A DNA stretch of 19,521 nucleotides from an uncultured Flavobacteriales bacterium (lineage in GTDB: Bacteria > Bacteroidota > Bacteroidia > Flavobacteriales_E > Vicingaceae): contig CAJXRL010000017.1 in assembly GCA_913059105.1 (NCBI GenBank), forward strand, positions 1-19,521, in the 5' to 3' direction. Each line of letters opens with the position of its first letter. Position 1 is the stretch's first letter. The position numbers and the translations under genes are program-made. Positions 13,635 through 19,521 of this stretch are shown here, piece by piece. The notes beneath the pieces were generated by a model, which did no database searches, was not told where the DNA came from, and worked only from the letters and a program-made list of their open reading frames with translations.

Positions 13635-15497
13635 TTATCTTCCGAAATGAATAAGCAGAACAGAAACGTCTGAAGGGGATACACCGCTTATTCTTGATGC
13701 TTGTCCGATCGTTTTTGGGCGTATTTTCGATAGTTTCTCTCTTGCTTCGGCAGATATTGAGGTAAGTTTGTGGTAGTCAAATTCGTCTTTTATTTTAACG
13801 TCTTCAAGTCTGTTGAGTTTGTTGGCCATTTCTCGTTCTCTCTCAATGTAGCCGCTGTATTTAATTTTAATCTCCGCTTGTTCGATGCAGTCCTGAGGAA
13901 ATGCAATTAAAGATTCTCTTTCTTTTGGTAAGCTGGAAATAATGGTGTTCATAGAAACTTGCGGTCTGGAAATTATTGTTGAAAGCTTCACTTTCTGTTT
14001 AATTTCGGATGTCCCTGATTTTTTTAGAAAAGCATTAATGTCTTCAGGTTTTACGCTCGTTTGATTAAGGTGTTTTAGAATGTTCTCCGTCGTTTTTTCT
14101 TTGTGTTCTAAAGCGGCTAGTCTTTCTGTTGATGCAAGACCGATGTCATGTGAGAGCTTCGTTAGTCGAGAATCAGCGTTATCTTGACGAAGAAGTATTC
14201 TATATTCCGCCCTTGAAGTAAACATGCGATAGGGCTCTTCGGTGCCTTTAGTGATTAAGTCATCAATAAGAACGCCGATATATGCTTGGTCTCTTCTTAA
14301 GATGACAGGTTCTTTCTTTTGCACTTTTAAGCTCGCATTAATTCCTGCCATTAATCCTTGTCCTCCAGCCTCTTCATAACCTGTTGTGCCGTTTATTTGT
14401 CCGGCAAAATATAAGTTCTCAATTAGCTTAGTTTCTAAAGTGTGTTTTAATTGTGTCGGAGGGAAATAATCGTATTCAATCGCATAACCTGGTCTAAATA
14501 ATTTTACTTTTTCAAATCCTTTAATTTGTCGTATAGCTTTGAATTGAACATCTAATGGTAGAGATGTACTGAAGCCGTTAACATAAATTTCAACGGTATT
14601 CCACCCTTCTGGCTCAACAAAGATTTGATGTCTATCTCGCTCTTTGAATCGTATGATTTTTTCTTCAATTGAAGGGCAATATCGCGGACCAGTTCCTTCA
14701 ATAGAACCACTAAACATAGGTGAGCGATCTAAACCGCTCGCTAAAATGTCGTGTACATTTTGATTGGTGTATGTGATGTGACAGCTGCGTTGCTCGCTTA
14801 GTGGTTTAGTATCCGTGAAAGAAAATTTGGAGGGATATTCATCTCCCTTTTGCTCTTCCATTTTCGAAAAATCTAGAGACCTTGCGTCTACCCTGGGTGG
14901 TGTTCCTGTTTTCATTCGACCATGATCAAACCCCAGCGACTTCATTTGTTCCGTTATTCCTGTTGAATTTCGTTCTGAGGCACGACCTCCTCCGAAGTTT
15001 TTCTGTCCAACATGGATCAGACCATTTAAAAAGGTGCCGTTTGTTAGAACAACAGATTTAGCCTTGATTGTCATGCCTAGCGAAGTTTCAACACCAGTTG
15101 CTGTCCCATTCTTGGTAGTAACGCCTATTACTGTGTCTTGCCAAAAATCTACTTCTGGTGTTTGTTCTAGCATTAAACGCCACTCTTGTGCAAATAACCA
15201 GCGGTCTGTTTGAACTCTAGGGCTCCACATTGCTGGTCCTTTAGAAAGGTTTAGCATGCGAAATTGAACTGCGGTTTTGTCGGAAATGATGCCGGAGTAT
15301 CCGCCCATCGCATCAATTTCTCTAACAATTTGCCCTTTTGCTACGCCTCCCATAGCGGGGTTGCAAGACATTTGGGCAATGGTTGACATGTTCATGGTAA
15401 TCAACAACACGGATGAACCTAAGTTTGCCGCTGCCGCTGTAGCTTCGCAACCCGCGTGTCCTCCTCCGACAACTATAACATCGTATTCTTTTAGCAT
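13635..15497 (-). CDS. mnmG: tRNA uridine-5-carboxymethylaminomethyl modification enzyme MnmG (GidA)
   Basis: 620-residue FAD enzyme which, with MnmE, installs the carboxymethylaminomethyl group on wobble uridine 34 of certain tRNAs and so keeps decoding accurate. The FAD motif is GGGHAGCEA (11-19), followed by MSCNPAMGGVAKGQIVREID with the conserved cysteine C45. Further family blocks are KTGTPPRVDARSLDFSKM, GPRYCPSIEEKI (with the second conserved cysteine) and NGTTGYEEAGGQGLMAGINA. The C-terminal MnmE- and tRNA-binding helical domain is present and the length is normal. The ATG at 15497 is preceded by a parS site 12 bases upstream, in the place where a ribosome binding site would normally lie. 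It is the fourth gene of the minus-strand operon, 44 bases after ybeY. mnmG lies near the replication origin in many bacteria, which agrees with the two parS sites. Confidence 0.97.
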   Translation of the reverse strand: MLKEYDVIVVGGGHAGCEATAAAANLGSSVLLITMNMSTIAQMSCNPAMGGVAKGQIVREIDAMGGYSGIISDKTAVQFRMLNLSKGPAMWSPRVQTDRWLFAQEWRLMLEQTPEVDFWQDTVIGVTTKNGTATGVETSLGMTIKAKSVVLTNGTFLNGLIHVGQKNFGGGRASERNSTGITEQMKSLGFDHGRMKTGTPPRVDARSLDFSKMEEQKGDEYPSKFSFTDTKPLSEQRSCHITYTNQNVHDILASGLDRSPMFSGSIEGTGPRYCPSIEEKIIRFKERDRHQIFVEPEGWNTVEIYVNGFSTSLPLDVQFKAIRQIKGFEKVKLFRPGYAIEYDYFPPTQLKHTLETKLIENLYFAGQINGTTGYEEAGGQGLMAGINASLKVQKKEPVILRRDQAYIGVLIDDLITKGTEEPYRMFTSRAEYRILLRQDNADSRLTKLSHDIGLASTERLAALEHKEKTTENILKHLNQTSVKPEDINAFLKKSGTSEIKQKVKLSTIISRPQVSMNTIISSLPKERESLIAFPQDCIEQAEIKIKYSGYIEREREMANKLNRLEDVKIKDEFDYHKLTSISAEAREKLSKIRPKTIGQASRISGVSPSDVSVLLIHFGR

Positions 15498-15509
15498 AAT
15501 CGTTGATTT

Positions 15510-15525
15510 TGTTTCACGTGAAACA
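15510..15525. promoter_or_regulatory. parS-type ParB-binding site (between ybeY and mnmG), perfect palindrome
   Basis: TGTTTCACGTGAAACA is a perfect 16-base palindrome and a full match to the bacterial parS consensus. It sits in the 44-base gap between the ybeY stop and the mnmG ATG, 12 bases upstream of the mnmG start. With the site at 13613 it brackets mnmG, the two lying about 1.9 kb apart. Confidence 0.92.
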
Positions 15526-15541
15526 TTACGTAGAGAGATTT

Positions 15542-15970
15542 TTAATCAGCGTACAAATTTAGATAAAAATCCTCTTTGGCCCTTATTTGTTCCGCTTCTT
15601 CAGGAGTTTTGTCGTTATAGCCAGCTAAATGCAAAACTCCGTGAATAATTACCCTTTTCAATTCATGCAAAAAATCAACCTTATACGTCCCGGCATTTTC
15701 TTTGACTCTTTCTACACTGATAAATAAATCACCTGAAATTAAGCTGTTTTCGACGTAGTTAAACGTTACAATATCTGTGAGAGTATTGTGATTAAGATAC
15801 TTTTGGTTGATGTTAAGCAAGTATTCGTCGTTGCAAAAGATGCAATTAATTGTTCCTAAGTCTTTGTTTTCAGTAACTAAAGAATGTCCAATCCAATTTG
15901 CTACACTCTTTTCTGCAAAGGTCAATGCATCAATGTTTTCAAAGTGAAAAATAACAGAACTGGTGGGCAT
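15542..15970 (-). CDS. ybeY: Endoribonuclease YbeY (rRNA maturation/quality control)
   Basis: 142-residue UPF0054 metalloenzyme needed for 16S rRNA 3' maturation and ribosome quality control. The metal-binding motif is seen as HGVLHLAGYND: the first two histidines, spaced HxxxH, are present, but the third ligand position of the classic HGxLHLxGYDH motif is aspartate. I recall the same HxxxH...D pattern in other Bacteroidota YbeY proteins, so it is probably a lineage trait, not a defect. Upstream, FCNDEYLLNINQKYLNHNTLTDIVTFNY matches the family's conserved N-terminal half. The ATG at 15970 lies 3 bases after the stop of the RsbW-like gene, implying translational coupling. A perfect parS palindrome follows before mnmG. 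Confidence 0.94.
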   Translation of the reverse strand: MPTSSVIFHFENIDALTFAEKSVANWIGHSLVTENKDLGTINCIFCNDEYLLNINQKYLNHNTLTDIVTFNYVENSLISGDLFISVERVKENAGTYKVDFLHELKRVIIHGVLHLAGYNDKTPEEAEQIRAKEDFYLNLYAD

Positions 15971-15973
15971 AGA

Positions 15974-16387
15974 TTAAACCCTATTAAAAGTCAAAATAAC
16001 CTTTGAACCTTCTTCTTCGTAATCAATTTTATCTGCTAAACTTTCCATGATAAAGATTCCTCGTCCGTCTAATTTTTCTAAATTATCTGGGTGAGTTGGG
16101 TCGGGGACATTATTATGGTCGAAGCCAGGCCCTTGATCGATGATTGTAAATTGATATTCTTTTTCTCCTAGTTCAAAAGAGAACTCTACTTCTTTCTTAG
16201 AGTCAAATTTATTTCCGTGCTTAACGGCATTGTTCATGCCTTCAGACATAGAGACTAGAATGTTTCCGTAAATCTCTTCAGGAATACTATGTTCTTCTTT
16301 AAGTGACTCAATAATATGTTCCACTTTTGCCAAAGAATCTATGGTCGAATCTAACGTATATTTTTTTGTAGTAGTACTAGTCATCAT
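15974..16387 (-). CDS. RsbW/SpoIIAB-like ATP-binding protein (anti-sigma factor type)
   Basis: 137-residue single-domain GHKL ATPase of the HATPase_c_2 group that includes anti-sigma serine kinases such as RsbW and SpoIIAB. The N-box is SMSEGMNNAVKHGN (46-59), the G1 box DQGPGFD (84-90) and the G2 box DGRGIFIM (107-114). No receiver, PAS or STAS domain is attached, and no sigma factor or anti-anti-sigma gene is adjacent, so the partner is unknown and the anti-sigma label rests on family resemblance only. The start overlaps the stop of the DUF4175 gene as ATGA (16384-16387), and a second ATG follows directly as an alternative start. It is 3 bases upstream of ybeY. This tight placement suggests coordinated production with the envelope protein before it and the RNA enzymes after it. 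Confidence 0.9.
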   Translation of the reverse strand: MMTSTTTKKYTLDSTIDSLAKVEHIIESLKEEHSIPEEIYGNILVSMSEGMNNAVKHGNKFDSKKEVEFSFELGEKEYQFTIIDQGPGFDHNNVPDPTHPDNLEKLDGRGIFIMESLADKIDYEEEGSKVILTFNRV

Positions 16388-19300
16388 TTTTCAATCTGGT
16401 TAAAATACTCCGAAACCTTTAGTTTGTAGTATGAATTAAAAGCAGGGGGAAGCGTCCTCATCAGTTCAATTTCTTCATTTCTTCTTTTATTATACTCGAA
16501 AAAAACATTTGGGTTTCGAGAAAGTTGTTCAACCGCCTCAGTTGCTTCTCTTTTTTCTTCTTTTTCACGCTCTCTATCAGCCTTTTCCGACTCAAGAAGG
16601 CGAGTTAAAATTTCTTCTTGACGCATTAAGGTTTCATTGGTGATCTGCTTGTTTACAAGGTCGGTCTCCGTTTGTTCCATAAGGACCCCGATCTTTTTCA
16701 TGTTTCCACCACCCTGACCATTGCTCTCGCCGATTTCTTCCTGCAACTTTTCAACAGCATTCCGAATGGCAGCTTGTTTTGCTGCCATTTGAGCTAACTC
16801 TTTGCTCATTCCACCACTTCCTCCTCCAGGTTTTCCTTCACCTGGTTTTTGTCCCTTTTTTCCTTTCCCTGGCTTTTTACCTTCTTCCATTGCTTTCTTA
16901 AGGGCTTCCATTTGCTTGTTTAACTGTTTCTGAAGCGACTTCATGCTAGAAGAACCTTTCCCAGGCTTAGGTTTGCCATTTCCAGGGTTCTTGCACTCCT
17001 TGTTGCTTGGCATCATTGACTGTTGCATCTTTTGAACCGAGTTGTCCAGTAGCAGTGCTAAATTATTCAGCGAGGTCATGGCTAATTGTTGCCTATTTGT
17101 AGCTTGTGGAGTTCTTCTTTCTTGAAGCTGCTCTATGGCCTTTTCCATGTTAAAGTTAACCGCAGTCATCTCTTGATTAATTGTTCTCGCAGCTTCTAAT
17201 TTTTGAATTCTCTTACTTAATGCAAACAAAGAATCCTCTACAATTTTAGAATCATCCTTTAATTTTTTTTGCTGTTGTGATAACTCCACATAGTGAGGGT
17301 CACTTTTACTTGTACCCTTAATATTTTCCATTACCTCTTCTTGGTCAAAAGAAAGTTGAATTACATTTTCTAAAAGAGCCCTTAAATCTTCCAGATTTTC
17401 AGCATTGTTTTCCGAAGACATTTGCTGTTGCATTTGACTTATTTTCTGTGAAAGCGCATCCATTTTATCACTAGCATCTTGCTGATCTTCTCCTGCTTTT
17501 TTCTTGTTCTTTTTACTCAGTTCTTCTGAGCTTTCTTCCATGTCTTTTTTAATTTCTTCTTCTAAAGCCTTTGTGTCGTCCAAAGAGTTTGGACTTTCTA
17601 ATTCTTCGTTCTTTTTCTTAACCTCATCTAAATCCTTGGAAATCTCGTCCATTTTTTTATTCAGCTCGTCTTGCTTTTTCTTATTTTCCTCGGGATCAGT
17701 TTTTTTATTTTCTGTTTCTTTTTTTAATTCTTCTTGCTCTTTTCTTAATTCGTCCAGTTTTTCTTTTGCTTCGGCAAGCTGTTTTTCAACTTCTAACTGT
17801 TTGAAAAGCTCTAGGTTTCTGTCCAATTCTTTTTCTAATTCTTCATTATTTAACTCCATTTGTTCAAGGGACTTTTGGAGGTCGTCCTTTTTCATTTTCT
17901 CCATCATTTCCTCCATTTGTCGTATCATTTCCTTCATTTCTTCAGTCATGACCTTTTCAAACATTTCTTGAAGCTGTCTTTGTTTTTCGAGCAAGGTTTC
18001 GTCTTGTTTTGAAAACTTCTCTTGCATTTGATTGTTGTCCTTGTTTTTCTGTTGCAATTTCTCCATGGAGCGTTGCACCTTTTTCTGCTTTTCTATTAAA
18101 GCCTTAACTTGCTTTTTCTCTTGAAAGCCAAGTTCTTTTTTATTTAGAAGTTTTTCTTTTAGCGCATCAAGATCTTTTTTTATTTCCTTGGTTAATTTGA
18201 TGTTTTCCTCTAACTCTTTTTTAACAAGCTCGTCCGTTGTCTTGTTCTTTTCCGACAACTCTTCTTTTGTAGGAGCCTTATATTTAAACGTTTGGGTTCT
18301 GCTTGATTTACTTCCATTTACTCCATCATTATCCCACACTTCAAAGAAGTATTCAATTTCATCTCCCGCAGCAAGTTTAAAGTTTTCAAGATTCAAGGAG
18401 TGATAAAAGTCTGTTGTTGGCAAAGCCAACGAGATAGGAATTTCTTGCTTCTCGAACTTTCCTACCGAATCATTTTGGCCAATAAAACGACGGTAAAAGT
18501 GCAATCGACTAAAGCCATAATCGTCTTTTACCAAACCCTTGAAATATCTTATTTGCTGATTTGTTGAGTCTACTTTTGTATCCACTTCAATGCTCGGGCG
18601 GGCGTCAGGAATGACATTTACAGAATAAAAAATAGTGTCTAAAAACTGTAGGTTTTCATTGGCGGTGCTTAAACCATAGTTGCTACTTCGTTGGAAGTAA
18701 TTTTGAAAAACAAATTCGTTGGTAGCGCTTTTGACAAGGTTATGAATGGAATCTGTTTCAATAAAAACAACCTCATCTGTATTTTCTGTTGAGAAGAACC
18801 ATTTTACCTTAGTTCCTTGTGGAACAGTAAAGTCTCCCGTGTTTTCTAATTCTTTGTTTTGCTTTTTCAAATACTTTGGAAACTCAAAAGCTACTTTAAA
18901 ATCAAGTAATTGAGGCTTTGCTAAGGTATTGATATTGTAAATTTTTGATTCAAACTCTCCATCGAAAAGGCTAAAGTCAACATCGGCTTGAAGGTTTTTG
19001 AATTCATACTCAAAGTTGTTCTTGTCTTTTTTTCTCAGCAAGAATCGTCTCTCTTGATAAATAACACTTAATTGATTCGGAATTTCTTCCCCTTTCAATT
19101 TAACCTTCAGTTTAAAGTCTTCGTTTTTAAACGCTGTTAAAGAGTTGTTTTCTACAATAATCTCATAAGGCGCTTGTTTCACAAACTCTTCATTGTAAGA
19201 CAGAATACGCTGCGTGCTATCTTTTATAACTTTGGGTTCGAAAGCAGCCAGTCCAAGGATTAGTATAAAAGGCACCAGTAAAAATTTCAGGTACTTTTTA

Positions 19301-19521
19301 TTCTCTTGAAAATTAACTGCAGCTGCAAATGGAATAGGCTTTAATTGAGTGATTTTTTGATTGATGCTAGCAATAAGAAGATCAGAAGAGTTGTTTTCAG
19401 AAAGCTTCTGCAATTGCAAAACATTACTCAGTTTGTCGCTAACATTTGAAAAGTGAGAACCAATGATGCTTGAAGCTTGTTTGTGGCTAATTCTTTTCCC
19501 GATGGAAACGATTTTCAATAC
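16384..19521 (-). CDS. DUF4175-like large coiled-coil membrane protein (5' partial)
   Basis: At least 1045 residues; the frame runs off the window end, so the true start and probably the first membrane helices are missing. Numbered from the first in-window TTG (19518), a hydrophobic helix lies at about 79-95 (FLLVPFILILGLAAF). Next comes a beta-rich, probably periplasmic region (about 110-415) of repeated Ig-like or sandwich-like units, including VKDDYGFSRLHFYRR and DEIEYFFEVWDNDGVNGSKS. A very long Glu/Lys/Gln-rich coiled coil spans about 420-710. A low-complexity Lys/Pro/Gly segment (about 843-905, with PGKG and KPGEGKPGGG units) precedes a helical end. This plan fits proteins annotated DUF4175 in Bacteroidota; function is unknown. 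The start of an operon with the RsbW-like ATPase, ybeY, mnmG and a methyltransferase. The antisense Ser/Phe-rich frames here are shadows of the coiled coil. Confidence 0.75.
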   Translation of the reverse strand, partial: VLKIVSIGKRISHKQASSIIGSHFSNVSDKLSNVLQLQKLSENNSSDLLIASINQKITQLKPIPFAAAVNFQENKKYLKFLLVPFILILGLAAFEPKVIKDSTQRILSYNEEFVKQAPYEIIVENNSLTAFKNEDFKLKVKLKGEEIPNQLSVIYQERRFLLRKKDKNNFEYEFKNLQADVDFSLFDGEFESKIYNINTLAKPQLLDFKVAFEFPKYLKKQNKELENTGDFTVPQGTKVKWFFSTENTDEVVFIETDSIHNLVKSATNEFVFQNYFQRSSNYGLSTANENLQFLDTIFYSVNVIPDARPSIEVDTKVDSTNQQIRYFKGLVKDDYGFSRLHFYRRFIGQNDSVGKFEKQEIPISLALPTTDFYHSLNLENFKLAAGDEIEYFFEVWDNDGVNGSKSSRTQTFKYKAPTKEELSEKNKTTDELVKKELEENIKLTKEIKKDLDALKEKLLNKKELGFQEKKQVKALIEKQKKVQRSMEKLQQKNKDNNQMQEKFSKQDETLLEKQRQLQEMFEKVMTEEMKEMIRQMEEMMEKMKKDDLQKSLEQMELNNEELEKELDRNLELFKQLEVEKQLAEAKEKLDELRKEQEELKKETENKKTDPEENKKKQDELNKKMDEISKDLDEVKKKNEELESPNSLDDTKALEEEIKKDMEESSEELSKKNKKKAGEDQQDASDKMDALSQKISQMQQQMSSENNAENLEDLRALLENVIQLSFDQEEVMENIKGTSKSDPHYVELSQQQKKLKDDSKIVEDSLFALSKRIQKLEAARTINQEMTAVNFNMEKAIEQLQERRTPQATNRQQLAMTSLNNLALLLDNSVQKMQQSMMPSNKECKNPGNGKPKPGKGSSSMKSLQKQLNKQMEALKKAMEEGKKPGKGKKGQKPGEGKPGGGSGGMSKELAQMAAKQAAIRNAVEKLQEEIGESNGQGGGNMKKIGVLMEQTETDLVNKQITNETLMRQEEILTRLLESEKADREREKEEKREATEAVEQLSRNPNVFFEYNKRRNEEIELMRTLPPAFNSYYKLKVSEYFNQIEK

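Noticed and set aside
13607..13684. N-terminal extension of the methyltransferase
   Set aside because: It would overlap mnmG by 50 bases and read through a parS site; the zinc-ribbon protein starts naturally at the ATG at 13606.
17504..17971. 155-residue Ser/Phe-rich plus-strand open frame
   Set aside because: It is the antisense of the Glu/Lys-rich coiled coil of DUF4175. The Ser/Phe composition is what reversed GAA/AAA-type codons produce, and there is no start context or domain.
1..19521. CRISPR array, defence island, insertion sequence or prophage
   Set aside because: No spaced direct repeats, transposase, integrase, nuclease-effector or phage structural genes are visible; the content is housekeeping and envelope genes.

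Overview
The window looks like a chromosomal contig from a low-GC Bacteroidota bacterium, most likely a free-living Flavobacteriia-type lineage. The evidence is a full-length PorZ-type propeller protein of the type IX secretion system (T9SS), Bacteroidota-type families (DUF4837, DUF4175, a LytTR regulator paired with a PAS/HisKA_2 kinase), promoter -7 elements of the form TAnnTTTG, almost no Shine-Dalgarno sequences, and tight gene packing. Bases 1-47 are not biological: they are an Illumina Nextera adapter with its i5 index, so genomic DNA begins at base 48. The first and last genes are both cut by the contig ends.

Layout from left to right. (1) Bases 48-2779, plus strand: a two-component pair, a multi-PAS HisKA_2 histidine kinase lacking its N-terminus and a REC-LytTR response regulator, with overlapping start and stop codons. 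(2) 2776-3837, minus: a DadA/ThiO-like FAD amine oxidase whose stop codon overlaps that of the regulator in a TTAA palindrome. (3) 3918-8145, plus: tatA, gatA, an MltD-type LysM lytic transglycosylase and a DUF4837 lipoprotein, probably one transcription unit. (4) 8138-12411, minus: porZ, recO and an MFS drug-efflux-type transporter, probably one operon read right to left. (5) 12412-12484: a short divergent promoter region serving porZ and, on the plus strand, a tRNA-Arg(TCG) gene at 12485-12558 followed by a strong intrinsic terminator. (6) 12725-19521, minus: an operon read right to left of a DUF4175 coiled-coil membrane protein (5' end missing), an RsbW-like ATPase, ybeY, mnmG and a zinc-ribbon SAM methyltransferase.

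The genes are mostly core housekeeping: translation fidelity (gatA, mnmG, ybeY, tRNA-Arg), protein export and envelope (tatA, porZ, lytic transglycosylase, DUF4837, DUF4175) and DNA repair (recO). The features most worth a second look are two parS-type ParB sites, one at each end of mnmG, which suggest proximity to the replication origin; a tRNA-Arg in which the tertiary G19-C56 pair appears replaced by A19-U56; the compact back-to-back porZ/tRNA promoters; and the translational coupling of the DUF4175 membrane protein to an anti-sigma-like ATPase. I see no mobile element, CRISPR array, rRNA gene or clear new defence system. No stretch longer than 300 bases lacks a gene; the longest gap is 12605-12724.
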